From Vagococcus xieshaowenii (GTDB lineage Bacteria; Bacillota; Bacilli; Lactobacillales; Vagococcaceae): a DNA stretch of 64,000 nt. Location: NCBI RefSeq assembly GCF_004792515.1, contig NZ_CP038865.1:642001-706000 (forward strand). The letters run 5' to 3'. The translations under genes were made by a program, and so were the position numbers. The notes beneath the pieces were generated by a model that was not told the DNA's origin, ran no database searches, and saw nothing but the letters and a program-made list of their open reading frames with translations. Positions 1 through 7,864 of this stretch are shown piece after piece (position 1 is the stretch's first letter; each line of letters opens with the position of its first letter).

Positions 1-2
1 AT

Positions 3-1109
3 AAAACAGTTATTCATCCAGAAACTGGCGATGTAATCGTTGCTAAAGGTGAATTAATTGACGAAGATAGAACTAAAGCAATTATTGAAGCGGGTATTGA
101 GAAAGTAACAATTCGCTCAGTCTTTGCATGTAACACGCCTCATGGAGTATGTAAAAAATGTTACGGACGTAACATGGCAACTGGATCAGAAGTTGAAGTT
201 GGTGAAGCAGTGGGTACAATCGCTGCCCAATCAATCGGTGAACCTGGTACTCAGTTAACAATGCGTACGTTCCATACGGGTGGGGTTGCCGGAGATGATA
301 TTACACAAGGTTTACCTCGTATCCAAGAAATTTTTGAAGCACGTAATCCTAAAGGACAAGCGGTTATTACTGAAGTAACTGGTATAATTTCTGAAATTAG
401 CGAAGACCCAGCAACACGTACTCGTGAAATCACTGTAACTGGTCAAACAGATACAAGAACTTATACAGTTCCTTATACAGCAAAACTTAAAGTTCAAGAA
501 GGCGATGCTATTCATCGTGGGGATGCTTTAATGTATGGTTCTATTGAACCAAAACAATTATTACAAGTTCGTGACGTGATTTCTGTAGGAACTTACTTAC
601 TAGGTGAAGTACAAAAAGTATACCGTATGCAAGGGGTAGAAATTGGCGACAAACACGTGGAAGTAATGGTTCGACAAATGTTACGTAAAGTTCGTGTAAT
701 GGATCCAGGTGATACTGATATCTTACCTGGTACATTAGTAGATATTGCTGACTTCAAAGCTAGCAACTATCAAACATTGATTGCTGGTGGTATTCCAGCA
801 ACAGCACGTCCTGTATTAATGGGAATTACAAAAGCATCGATTGAAACAAATAGTTTCTTATCTGCTGCGTCATTCCAGGAAACAACGCGTGTGTTAACAG
901 ATGCTGCAATTCGTGGAAAACGCGATACGTTATTAGGATTGAAAGAAAATGTTATCATCGGTAAGATTATTCCTGCCGGTACAGGTATGGCTAAATACCG
1001 TAACATGGAGCCTAAAGAAGTTGGCGTAGCAAGCGAAAATGTTTATAGCATTAGCGACATCGAAGCTAAAATGGCTGCCGAAGACGCTTTACATGTAAAC
1101 GAAGACTAA
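3..1109 (+). CDS. rpoC: RNA polymerase subunit beta', C-terminal part (partial at window edge)
   Basis: This is the last 368 codons of the largest catalytic subunit of RNA polymerase; the gene enters from the left edge, and its frame is open from base 3. The residues around base 130-170 contain the second zinc-binding cluster ([11 protein letters not shown]). They are followed by the highly conserved [28 protein letters not shown] segment (trigger-loop region, named here by its ends GEAVG and RTFHTGG) and by the long C-terminal beta'-clamp helices ending in DALHVNED. Nothing is broken in the visible part. A strong bidirectional hairpin follows the stop codon. The identification is certain; only the 5' part is missing because of the window boundary. 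Confidence 0.98.
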   Translation, partial: KTVIHPETGDVIVAKGELIDEDRTKAIIEAGIEKVTIRSVFACNTPHGVCKKCYGRNMATGSEVEVGEAVGTIAAQSIGEPGTQLTMRTFHTGGVAGDDITQGLPRIQEIFEARNPKGQAVITEVTGIISEISEDPATRTREITVTGQTDTRTYTVPYTAKLKVQEGDAIHRGDALMYGSIEPKQLLQVRDVISVGTYLLGEVQKVYRMQGVEIGDKHVEVMVRQMLRKVRVMDPGDTDILPGTLVDIADFKASNYQTLIAGGIPATARPVLMGITKASIETNSFLSAASFQETTRVLTDAAIRGKRDTLLGLKENVIIGKIIPAGTGMAKYRNMEPKEVGVASENVYSISDIEAKMAAEDALHVNED

Positions 1110-1146
1110 AAAAATGCTTAGAGAAAATTTCTCTAAGCATTTTTTT
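1109..1146. terminator. Bidirectional terminator between rpoC and usp
   Basis: A near-perfect 16-bp inverted repeat (AAATGCTTAGAGAAA and its complement) is flanked by an A-run on the left and a T-run on the right, so it can end both rpoC (plus) and the convergent usp gene (minus), whose stop codon overlaps the right arm. Confidence 0.9.
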
Positions 1147-1576
1147 AATTCCTAACGATTAGTACGCTACAGTGTGCATTAGATGTCGCGTAGTGAGCAA
1201 TAGAACCTAACATGGATTCACTTATCATATGTTTACCAGTTGCCCCTAGAACGATTAAATCAGCTTTTAAATCAACGGGTAATGTTAATGATAACATTTT
1301 TTTTGGTGACCCTTCAACGACTAACGTAAACACATCATGAAAATCATCGTTTGCTGCTTGTTCTTTTAAGTGTGCTAAATTTTCTTCTGCTTCCCTAGTC
1401 AATTCATTGATTGCATCTTCAGGTAAGTAATTTGCCAGATTGTTAATGACATGAATGGCGAATAATTTAGCGTGATACATTTTTGCTATTGAAATAGCTT
1501 CTTTAAACGCAATATGAGAGCTTTCAGAGCCATCAATTCCTACAATGATGGTATTGTAATGTTTTGTGTTTGTCAT
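1145..1576 (-). CDS. Universal stress protein, UspA family
   Basis: A 143-residue single-domain Usp protein. It starts with the beta-strand YNTIIVGIDGSESS and ends with the nucleotide-binding signature of the family: VLGATGKHMISESMLGSIA (G-x2-G-x9-G-S/T type) followed by CSVLIVRN. Such proteins bind ATP or adenine nucleotides in the cytoplasm and are induced in stationary phase or stress; the client is unknown. The frame is open five codons further up, but that upstream ATG overlaps a GGAGG ribosome binding site, so the start at 1576 (MTNTKHYNT) is preferred. The gene is monocistronic and convergent with rpoC. Confidence 0.9.
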   Translation of the reverse strand: MTNTKHYNTIIVGIDGSESSHIAFKEAISIAKMYHAKLFAIHVINNLANYLPEDAINELTREAEENLAHLKEQAANDDFHDVFTLVVEGSPKKMLSLTLPVDLKADLIVLGATGKHMISESMLGSIAHYATSNAHCSVLIVRN

Positions 1577-1732
1577 AATAAAATCCTCCATTTTTTTATA
1601 GCGTGACCAATATAATTGGATATTGAAACGCTTACTTATCTAATTATATCGTTTGTGGAGAAAAAAGGGAACTTCTTTGGTTTAGATAAGGGTCTTTATT
1701 CGATACCGAGTGTCCCGTTGACTGGTTAAACA

Positions 1733-1777
1733 AAGAAATCCGATAGCTTATAACCTGCTATCGGATTTCTTTTCTTA
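1733..1777. terminator. Terminator downstream of tRNA-Thr
   Basis: A perfect 15-bp stem (AAGAAATCCGATAGC at 1733-1747 pairing with 1757-1771) with a 9-nt loop. On the minus strand it directly follows the tRNA gene and is followed by T-rich sequence; on the plus strand it is also followed by TTTCTT. Confidence 0.85.
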
Positions 1778-1780
1778 TGA

Positions 1781-1853
1781 AGCCACCTGCCGGGCTTGAA
1801 CCGGCGACCCCCACCTTACCATGGTGGTGCTCTACCAACTGAGCTAAGGCGGC
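1781..1853 (-). tRNA. tRNA-Thr (anticodon GGT)
   Basis: Read on the minus strand the 73 bases fold as a full cloverleaf: acceptor GCCGCCT pairs with AGGTGGC (one G-U), D arm GCTC/GAGC, anticodon stem CCACC/GGTGG with loop ATGGTAA (anticodon GGT, decoding ACC and ACT), T arm GCCGG-TTCAAGC-CCGGC. The genomic bases after the discriminator are TCA rather than CCA, so the 3' CCA end is added or completed by tRNA nucleotidyltransferase. It stands alone, not in a tRNA cluster. Confidence 0.95.
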
Positions 1854-2000
1854 AATTAGTTGTCTACAATTTGACAGTATAGCGTATACAGATAATAATT
1901 TCAATAGGAATTAAATAGATATTTTGATACTTTTTATTTTTACTAAGTTTTATTTAAGTTAAATATGATAAGATATTAATAAAGAAAAAAGAGGGCTGAT

Positions 2001-2468
2001 ATGAATAAATTAAAGCTACAGTCACTAAGTGTGTCACAATTAAATGATTGCCATTATGAGCTATTACTTGAAGCTGATCCATCAATTGAACTTCTACAAG
2101 CGTATCTACCCGACAGTACTATCTTTGCATTAAGTAAGGAAAAACAAGTGATAGGGATGTTAGTTTTATGCCCATGTAAAGAGAAGTCTGAAATAGAAAT
2201 TAAAACAATTAGTGTATCAAAAGCGTATAGAAGACAAGGATTTGGTTTTTATTTACTAGAAGAGGCCGAATCCTTTGCTAAAAAGCATCAATTTACTTAT
2301 TTGGTTATTGGAACAGGGAGTACTAGTTTTCATCAGTTGTATATGTATCAGAAGTTTGGTTTTCGTATGGATTATATTGTCAAAGACTTCTTTTTGAAGT
2401 ATAAAGAGGAATTAATCGAGAACCAGTTAAAGTTATATGATATGGTTATCTTAAGAAAGAAACTTTAA
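2001..2468 (+). CDS. GNAT-family N-acetyltransferase
   Basis: A 155-residue protein with the GNAT acetyl-CoA fold. Strand beta4 (IEIKTISVSKAYR) leads into the pyrophosphate-binding motif A, R-R-Q-G-F-G, followed by the helix YLLEEAESFAKK, and later the 'YQKFGF' turn typical of the C-terminal half. The substrate cannot be told from sequence. A GAGGG ribosome binding site precedes the ATG. It stands alone between the tRNA and mltG. N-acetylation of a small molecule or protein is the family role; anything more specific would be a guess. Confidence 0.85.
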   Translation: MNKLKLQSLSVSQLNDCHYELLLEADPSIELLQAYLPDSTIFALSKEKQVIGMLVLCPCKEKSEIEIKTISVSKAYRRQGFGFYLLEEAESFAKKHQFTYLVIGTGSTSFHQLYMYQKFGFRMDYIVKDFFLKYKEELIENQLKLYDMVILRKKL

Positions 2469-2640
2469 ACTCTTGTTGAATTAGTTATTTTATTTATGTT
2501 TTATGTGTTTTCGTGTATAATGTAGGAGTTATAGAAAAGCCTTTAAAAGCTAACTATTTTTTAATCAAAAAGTAGAAAAGACTTAGAAAAAGAAATAATA
2601 AAAAATCAGAGCCTAAATAGGATTTAAAGTAAAGGATGAA

Positions 2641-3759
2641 TTGAAACAGATGAGAAGAAAGCAGGCACTTGAAAAAGAAAACCGAACGGTAAGACGTATT
2701 GTGACCACGCTAGTTAGTGCGTTGTTAGTAATGGCAATTGTTCTTGGCATATTTGTTTATCGCTATTGGCAAACAGGTACACAACCATTAGACACAAATA
2801 ATTCTAATCTTCAACAAGTTAATATTCCAATCGGAACTAGTAACAAAGGGATTGGTAATATTTTAGAAGAGAATCACATTATAAAGAGTGGATTAGTCTT
2901 TAACTATTATATGAAATTGGAAAATCAAACTGATTTTAAAGGTGGCTATTATCAGATGTCACCCGATATGACCTTAGATGACATAGCAGAAATGCTTAAG
3001 CAAGGTGGGTCTGAAGAACCATCAGCTTTGGCAGATGGAAAAATTAGTGTACCAGAAGGGTATAGCTTAGAACAAGTGGCGGAAGTTGTAGGCGATTCAA
3101 CGGATATTTCAACAAAAGAATTTATAGATACTGCTAATGATCCTGCATTTTTAAAGGAACTTTATGAGGCATATCCTGAATTATTGGCTAGCACTAAAGA
3201 GGCCAAAGAAGTTCGTTATCACCTAGAAGGATACTTATTCCCCGCAACGTATAATTATTATAAAGATAAGACAGCTAAAGATATTATTAAAGAAATGGTC
3301 GACAAAACTAATCAAGAATTATTGGCAAGAAAAGAACAAATTGATGCGTCTCATCATTCAATTCAAGAGATATTAACGCTTGCTTCATTAGTTGAAAAAG
3401 AAGGAGTAACATCAGCTGATCGACGAAACATTGCACGAGTATTTTTAAATCGCTTAGACACTGGAATGAGAATTGAATCTGATATTACTATTTTATATGC
3501 TTTACAAAAACATAAAGTTCATTTGAGCTATGATGATTTAGAAGTTGTATCGCCTTATAACTTATATCGTAATGATGGCTTAGGACCTGGACCGTTTAAT
3601 AATCCTGGTATCGATGCAATTGATGCTGTATTAGATCCAGCAGATAATAATTACTACTATTTCTTAGCCAATGTTGAAACAGGTAAAGTTTATTTTGCCG
3701 AAACATATGAAGAACATTTGCAATTAAAAGAAGAGCATATCGATAATTTGAATAATTAA
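2641..3759 (+). CDS. mltG: Endolytic murein transglycosylase MltG (YceG-like)
   Basis: Membrane-anchored lytic transglycosylase that cuts nascent peptidoglycan strands and sets glycan length at the site of elongation. The 372 residues hold a short basic cytoplasmic tail, one transmembrane segment (about residues 20-43), a LysM-like region, and the YceG catalytic domain with the signature LASLVEKEG, then RIESDITILYAL and the Y-N-L-Y...GPGPFNNPG block near the C-terminus. The length matches Bacillus rather than the longer streptococcal forms. The start is uncertain: a TTG at 2641 sits 4 nt from AAAGGA, an ATG at 2650 sits 13 nt away. The downstream order mltG-greA is common in Firmicutes. Confidence 0.93.
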   Translation: MKQMRRKQALEKENRTVRRIVTTLVSALLVMAIVLGIFVYRYWQTGTQPLDTNNSNLQQVNIPIGTSNKGIGNILEENHIIKSGLVFNYYMKLENQTDFKGGYYQMSPDMTLDDIAEMLKQGGSEEPSALADGKISVPEGYSLEQVAEVVGDSTDISTKEFIDTANDPAFLKELYEAYPELLASTKEAKEVRYHLEGYLFPATYNYYKDKTAKDIIKEMVDKTNQELLARKEQIDASHHSIQEILTLASLVEKEGVTSADRRNIARVFLNRLDTGMRIESDITILYALQKHKVHLSYDDLEVVSPYNLYRNDGLGPGPFNNPGIDAIDAVLDPADNNYYYFLANVETGKVYFAETYEEHLQLKEEHIDNLNN

Positions 3760-3801
3760 TAGTTTACAAAGTAAATAAAGAGTGGTAATGTTTAAATCAT
3801 A

Positions 3802-3844
3802 AAAAGAAGCGCTTTTTCGTTATTAGCGAAAAAGCTCTTCTTTT
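3802..3844 (+). terminator. Terminator after mltG
   Basis: An 18-bp stem with a single mismatch (AAAAGAAG...CTTTTTCG, loop TTATTA) followed by TTTT; it separates mltG from greA. Confidence 0.85.
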
Positions 3845-3884
3845 CATTTAAATTAAGAGAGATAATAAAGGAGTTAGCTATAAA

Positions 3885-4358
3885 ATGGTGGAAAAAGTTT
3901 ATCCAATGACCCTTGAAGGGAAAGCAAGTTTGGAGAAAGAGTTAGAGGAATTAAAAACAGTTAAACGTAAAGAAATCGTAGAACGCATTAAAATTGCTAG
4001 AAGTTTTGGCGATTTGTCAGAGAATTCAGAATATGATTCAGCAAAAGATGAGCAAGCGTTTGTTGAAGGTCGTATTACAACGATTGAAAATATGATTCGT
4101 TTTGCTGAGATTATTGATGCGGATTCAGTTGCAGCTGATGAAGTAACAATTGGCCGTACGGTATCATTTATTGAATTACCAGATGGAGAAGAAGAAGAAT
4201 ACACTATCGTTGGTAGTGCTGAAGCAGATCCATTTGCTGGGAAAATTTCAAATGATTCACCGATTGCTAAAGCATTAATGGGCAAAAAAATAAATGATGA
4301 AGTGATTATCGCAACACCAGGTGGCGAAATGTCAGTTAAAATCGTTAAAATTTCTTAA
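3885..4358 (+). CDS. greA: Transcription elongation factor GreA
   Basis: GreA rescues backtracked RNA polymerase by stimulating transcript cleavage. The 157 residues are full length: an N-terminal coiled coil (about residues 8-75) whose tip carries the acidic pair in [15 protein letters not shown], and a C-terminal FKBP-like domain ending in [16 protein letters not shown] ribosome binding site precedes the ATG at 3885. An insertion sequence has landed with its target duplication beginning at the very next base after the stop codon, so the coding region is intact but the gene's own terminator now lies beyond the IS (5894-5934). Confidence 0.97.
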   Translation: MVEKVYPMTLEGKASLEKELEELKTVKRKEIVERIKIARSFGDLSENSEYDSAKDEQAFVEGRITTIENMIRFAEIIDADSVAADEVTIGRTVSFIELPDGEEEEYTIVGSAEADPFAGKISNDSPIAKALMGKKINDEVIIATPGGEMSVKIVKIS

Positions 4359-4366
4359 TAAAAAAT
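4359..4366. repeat. Left 8-bp target-site duplication of the IS
   Basis: TAAAAAAT, immediately after the greA stop codon, identical to 5893-5900 on the other side of the element. ISL3-family elements make 8-bp duplications. Confidence 0.95.
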
Positions 4367-4404
4367 GGCTCTTTGTCAAATTGGACTGATGAGTAATTTT
4401 AGCC

Positions 4405-4448
4405 AACCATGAAAATGGAGAAAACATTCTCTGATTTCATGGTTTTTT
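4405..4448. terminator. Hairpin/terminator inside the left end of the IS
   Basis: AACCATGAAA ... TTTCATGGTT with a partly paired inner region and a following TTTTTTG. It ends transposase transcription poorly on one side but is a good terminator on the plus strand, where it can replace the terminator that greA lost. Confidence 0.75.
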
Positions 4449-4453
4449 GTTAT

Positions 4454-5758
4454 TTAATGATTAACTTCTATCAAACCTTCGGTTAAAAAGATTCTAATCC
4501 TCATATTGCTGAAAGATTTGAATCCATAAGAAACTCGTTTTAATGTTTTGATGTGTGTATTCTTTGCTTCAATCTTCCCATTTGAATAGGGATGTATTAA
4601 AGCATTGGTAATTCCTTCCTGATGACGTATCAGGTTTTGTACTTGTCCTTTAAACTCTTCATCTAATTCATCTGGTAAAGTATTCAATAATTCAAAGAAT
4701 CGTTCATATTCTTTTCTTCTAAATGAATCTAATAAATCATGGAAGTAGCCATAGGCTAATTTTAGAGGTTCGGAAAAATCTAATAACCGATCAATCATCA
4801 TCTGTTCGGTCAAATAAGGATACTTATTTGACCGAAAGCTCGGCCATCTTTTGTATTCAGAGATATTAATGTCTAATCTATTTTTAAGTAGGAAGCGCCA
4901 ATTTTTCTTAAGTTTACTTGCTTCTACTTTATGTCCCGATGCCTTGAGTTTTTTCATTTCCCGTACTCTGAAACTATTAAAGGCTTCATTCAAATGTTTA
5001 ACAATATGAAAACGATCAATGATTAATTCAGCATTTGGAAAGATATCCTTCACTAATTGGAAATAAGCTGCATTCATATCTGTCACAAGGTATTTGACTC
5101 TGAATCGTTCTTCATCTGGATAGCGATTAAAGTGAGGTATAAGATAATTTAATCTTCTGCTTTCCAATATTTCAACTAATTGTCCTGATTCACCATCAGC
5201 ACAAATAAAACTCATAGAGTCTTCTATGGCTGTATGCGAACGGAATTCATCAACCATTAAAACCTCAGGCAACCAACGTTTTTTTGGACTAGGAAGGTAA
5301 GTTTCTAACGATTTTAATACCTGAATCACTTTACTTATTGAAACACTACATAATTTAGCAATTAGTTTTAGAGATATTCTTTCACCTAATAACTCAATAA
5401 TTTTGCCTTCAATTATCCTTGAAACATTGTGACAAGGTTTAACTAAATCAATTTGAGCAGTCCAGTGCTTATTACAGTTGCGACAACGATAGCGTTGCTT
5501 AGATAGCTTCATAGAGACAATTCCTGTGTTCTCATGTGTTAATAGAATCTCTACTTCTTTAGAACCATTCTTAACAATAACGTACTTGCCGTCGCATTCT
5601 CTTGGAGAAGAGTCACAATTAGGGCAAGCTATCGTTTTAGGTTTATAGCTCGCTTTTATAATTTTCGCAGGCTTATTACGATAGGTTCCTTCGGAAACAC
5701 TAGAAATTGTTAGATTAGAGTCTTCAATTCCATAAATTTTTTTGATATCATTAATCAT
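4454..5758 (-). CDS. ISL3-family transposase
   Basis: A 434-residue DDE transposase. The N-terminus carries the ISL3 zinc finger: CPNCDSSPREC and later CRNCNKHWT (residues about 45-105), then a helix-turn-helix (LIAKLCSVSISKVIQVLKSLE) and the DDE_Tnp_ISL3 core, with acidic residues in LMVDEFRSH, LVTDMNAAY and the C-terminal GKIEAKNTHIKTLKR. The length is normal for the family and there is no frameshift. An AAAGGAG ribosome binding site lies 9 nt before the ATG and is part of a large inverted repeat (5761-5818) that could hide it in read-through transcripts. Confidence 0.96.
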   Translation of the reverse strand: MINDIKKIYGIEDSNLTISSVSEGTYRNKPAKIIKASYKPKTIACPNCDSSPRECDGKYVIVKNGSKEVEILLTHENTGIVSMKLSKQRYRCRNCNKHWTAQIDLVKPCHNVSRIIEGKIIELLGERISLKLIAKLCSVSISKVIQVLKSLETYLPSPKKRWLPEVLMVDEFRSHTAIEDSMSFICADGESGQLVEILESRRLNYLIPHFNRYPDEERFRVKYLVTDMNAAYFQLVKDIFPNAELIIDRFHIVKHLNEAFNSFRVREMKKLKASGHKVEASKLKKNWRFLLKNRLDINISEYKRWPSFRSNKYPYLTEQMMIDRLLDFSEPLKLAYGYFHDLLDSFRRKEYERFFELLNTLPDELDEEFKGQVQNLIRHQEGITNALIHPYSNGKIEAKNTHIKTLKRVSYGFKSFSNMRIRIFLTEGLIEVNH

Positions 5759-5760
5759 AG

Positions 5761-5818
5761 CATATCGCTCCTTTTGTTTGTTTTGTGTGGTAACTTAATT
5801 TTAACAAAAGGCGATATG
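5761..5818 (-). promoter_or_regulatory. Inverted repeat covering the transposase ribosome binding site
   Basis: The arm 5803-5818 pairs with 5761-5778 over 16 bp with a 2-nt bulge (CATATCG/CGATATG and CCTTTTGTT/AACAAAAGG). The 3' arm contains the AAAGGAG Shine-Dalgarno of the transposase. A TAAAAT -10-like hexamer (5798-5803, minus) would start the native transcript inside the loop, leaving out the 5' arm, while transcripts entering from outside would carry both arms and mask the site. Confidence 0.65.
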
Positions 5819-5839
5819 TTTTTTTAAGATTAAATACAA

Positions 5840-5881
5840 AAATAGGGCTGAAGAAGGAATAAACCTTCATCAGTCCTATTT
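5840..5881. terminator. Hairpin in the right end of the IS
   Basis: An 18-bp stem with two mismatches (AAATAGG...GAAGG / CCTTC...CCTATTT, 6-nt loop). It overlaps the inner part of the right inverted repeat and probably blocks transcription entering the element from lia-side or leaving it. Confidence 0.65.
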
Positions 5882-5892
5882 ATTATAGAGCC

Positions 5893-5900
5893 TAAAAAAT
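5893..5900. repeat. Right 8-bp target-site duplication of the IS
   Basis: TAAAAAAT, identical to 4359-4366. Confidence 0.95.
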
Positions 5901-5934
5901 AGGGGTGTGACCGATGTCATGCTCCTTCTTTTTT
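5894..5934 (+). terminator. Original greA terminator, displaced by the IS
   Basis: AGGGGTGTGAC (5901-5911), loop CGAT, GTCATGCTCCT (5916-5926; three wobble pairs), preceded by an A-run and followed by TCTTTTTT. If the IS and one copy of the duplication are removed, this hairpin sits directly behind the greA stop codon. Confidence 0.75.
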
Positions 5935-5950
5935 ATGAAATAAAGAATCT

Positions 5951-5970
5951 TCTAGGTCTATAGTCTTAGA
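5951..5970. promoter_or_regulatory. 20-bp near-palindrome upstream of liaF, candidate LiaR operator
   Basis: TCTAGGTCTA followed by TAGTCTTAGA: 16 of 20 positions are self-complementary. Its centre is about 66 bp upstream of the expected transcription start of liaF. LiaR/VraR-type regulators bind as dimers to imperfect palindromes and autoregulate; the match to a published LiaR consensus was not tested. Confidence 0.5.
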
Positions 5971-5991
5971 TAATAATCAGTCTATCTATAC

Positions 5992-6020
5992 TAAACAAAA
6001 AGGGGAATAAAAGGTATAAT
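5992..6020 (+). promoter_or_regulatory. Likely liaFSR promoter
   Basis: TAAACA, 17 bp, then a perfect TATAAT at 6015-6020, about 33 bp before the liaF start codon. The weak -35 fits a promoter that needs an activator. Confidence 0.6.
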
Positions 6021-6053
6021 GAAACAAGAATATTATAGATAGGAGTAAGCTTA

Positions 6054-6797
6054 ATGAAACATTCATGGAGAGTTTTTATTGTCATTGAATTATTAATGCT
6101 GCTATTTGTCCTTTATAAAGTGGTCAATGAAACGCAAGCACTAATTTTCTTGATTTTTGGTATCGTAAATATTATATTTGCGATCAAAAGAAAGCGTAAA
6201 AGTAGTTTTAGTCAATTTCAATTAATAATGGGTGTAGTGATCTCCTTAATGAGTTTATTAACTAGTGGGCCCGTTATTTGGTTCATGCTAGTATTTGCTA
6301 TTTTGTTTTTCGGGCTAGTGGGTGTAGAGACGTCAGGTTTGAGTGTGTTAGAACATTTGGATTTAGTGCCTTGGAAAGACAAACAAATGATTAATGTGGA
6401 AACAGTTGAACCAGCAGTTAAAAATGGCAAAAAATTTAAACGTCAACTTTTTGGCAACCAACGAATTGGTTCATCAGTATTTGAATGGGATGATATTAAT
6501 CTTTTAATTATTTCGGGAGATACGATTATTGATTTGGGCAACACTATTTTGCCTAAAGAAGATAATGTCGTATTAATTAGAAAAGGTTTTGGTCGTACAA
6601 GAATCATTGTGCCAATGGGAATTGGTATCATGGTTGAACATACAACGTTAAGTGGTAAATTGGTTTTTGAAGAAAAAAGCTTTAACTTGAAAAATGAAGC
6701 CATTAAAATTTTTAGTGATGATTATGATGGCAATGTCCGACGCATTAAATTAGTGACGAACACGTTATTAGGTGATGTAGAGGTTGTTAGAATATGA
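6054..6797 (+). CDS. liaF: LiaF, membrane regulator of the LiaFSR envelope stress system
   Basis: LiaF restrains the LiaS kinase until the cell envelope is stressed. The 247-residue protein has four predicted transmembrane segments in its first 100 residues (LLMLLFVLY, ALIFLIFGIVNIIFAI, QLIMGVVISLMSLL, VIWFMLVFAILFFGLVG) and a soluble C-terminal domain rich in beta-strands (about residues 135-247), the cell-wall-active antibiotics response domain shared with VraT. It begins a three-gene operon, overlapping liaS by 4 bp. In enterococci changes in this protein alter daptomycin response; no deletion is apparent here. Confidence 0.92.
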   Translation: MKHSWRVFIVIELLMLLFVLYKVVNETQALIFLIFGIVNIIFAIKRKRKSSFSQFQLIMGVVISLMSLLTSGPVIWFMLVFAILFFGLVGVETSGLSVLEHLDLVPWKDKQMINVETVEPAVKNGKKFKRQLFGNQRIGSSVFEWDDINLLIISGDTIIDLGNTILPKEDNVVLIRKGFGRTRIIVPMGIGIMVEHTTLSGKLVFEEKSFNLKNEAIKIFSDDYDGNVRRIKLVTNTLLGDVEVVRI

Positions 6798-7864
6798 AAA
6801 ATAAAACCAATTATTTATTTTTATTTATTTATGTCTTCTTATTTACGCTAATTATTTTATTGTTTACCTCGTTTATTGTTTTGACAGCTATGGGCAGAAA
6901 ACTTTGGATTAAAGCGTTATTTGATTTAACCGTTTCTGTTTTTCCTGTCTTTTTTTTCTTAATGCTAATGTCGTTATTAATTGCATTAGTAGTGACGATT
7001 GTGTCATACTTTATACAAAGGAACCAATATCTTGAAATAGAAGAGAAAATCGAACAATTGCAACGTGGTAATTATGATCATCAGGTGTTCGCCCCTCAAG
7101 CAAGTTCTGATTTTTTTGAGGATGAACTGGATCTTCATATTGAATCACTAAGAAAACAATTATCAGAGATGTCAAAAGAACTTCAAGTATTATCTGCACG
7201 TCCGTATTTAGTAGACGGAGAATCCAAAGAGGAAATTTTACGGGAAGAACGTCATCGTTTAGCAAGAGAATTACATGACTCGGTTAGTCAACAGTTATTT
7301 GCCGCTTCAATGATGCTCTCAGCGTTATTAGAATATTCTAAGAAGCAGAATGGTGATGAAAAAATATTAAAACAATTAGATACAATCGAAGACATTATTA
7401 ACGCCTCTCAATCTGAAATGCGTGCACTCTTGCTGCATTTACGTCCAATTAATTTGGAAGGAAAAAGTCTTCAAAAAGGAATTGAGCAATTATTAAAAGA
7501 ACTTCAAACAAAAATTAATATCGAAATGGTATGGGATATTCAAGATATCGCGTTACCAACGACCATTGAAGATAATTTATTTCGAATTATTCAAGAATTA
7601 TTTTCAAATACATTACGCCACGCTAAAGCCAAACGTTTAGAAGTTTATATGAGAAAGCAAGAAGAAATGCTATCTTTACGGGTGATTGATGATGGTGTTG
7701 GTTTTGATACCTCTCAATCTAAAGTAGGTAGTTATGGATTAAGTAATATCAAAGAACGTGTGAATCAAATGGGCGGCACGTGTAAGATTATTAGTTTTAA
7801 AAATAAAGGAACGAGTATTGATATTCGTGTTCCGCTAGTAGGAGAGAGTGATAAGGATGATTAG
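6794..7864 (+). CDS. liaS: LiaS sensor histidine kinase
   Basis: Intramembrane-sensing kinase of the NarL/VraS type. It has two transmembrane segments (about residues 7-32 and 43-74) with almost no extracellular loop, a linker/HAMP-like coil, and a HisKA_3 dimerisation domain with the phospho-acceptor His161 in LARELHDSVSQQ. The HATPase domain includes the N-box FSNTLRHAKAKR and the G-box VIDDGVGFD...GSYGLSNIKERV. It overlaps liaF by 4 bp and liaR by 8 bp, so the three proteins are translationally coupled. It phosphorylates LiaR when LiaF releases it. Confidence 0.95.
   Translation: MKNKTNYLFLFIYVFLFTLIILLFTSFIVLTAMGRKLWIKALFDLTVSVFPVFFFLMLMSLLIALVVTIVSYFIQRNQYLEIEEKIEQLQRGNYDHQVFAPQASSDFFEDELDLHIESLRKQLSEMSKELQVLSARPYLVDGESKEEILREERHRLARELHDSVSQQLFAASMMLSALLEYSKKQNGDEKILKQLDTIEDIINASQSEMRALLLHLRPINLEGKSLQKGIEQLLKELQTKINIEMVWDIQDIALPTTIEDNLFRIIQELFSNTLRHAKAKRLEVYMRKQEEMLSLRVIDDGVGFDTSQSKVGSYGLSNIKERVNQMGGTCKIISFKNKGTSIDIRVPLVGESDKDD

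Larger units (their letters stand above)
4367..5892 (-). mobile_element. Intact ISL3-family insertion sequence (1,526 bp)
   Basis: The element is bounded by imperfect inverted repeats of about 26 bp: the left end begins GGCTCTTTG and contains GGACTGATGA; the right end, read inward on the minus strand, begins GGCTCTATA and contains the same GGACTGATGA (about 21 of 26 positions match). Perfect 8-bp direct repeats TAAAAAAT flank it. One transposase gene fills it on the minus strand. Intact ends, an intact open frame and a perfect target duplication indicate a recent, potentially active insertion. Confidence 0.95.

Noticed and set aside
1577-1591. The upstream start of the universal stress protein gene.
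   Set aside because: This ATG overlaps the GGAGG ribosome binding site that serves the start at 1576.
3899-4285. A 128-codon minus-strand frame opposite greA.
   Set aside because: It is fully antisense to a well-conserved gene, has no ribosome binding site and no recognisable protein features.
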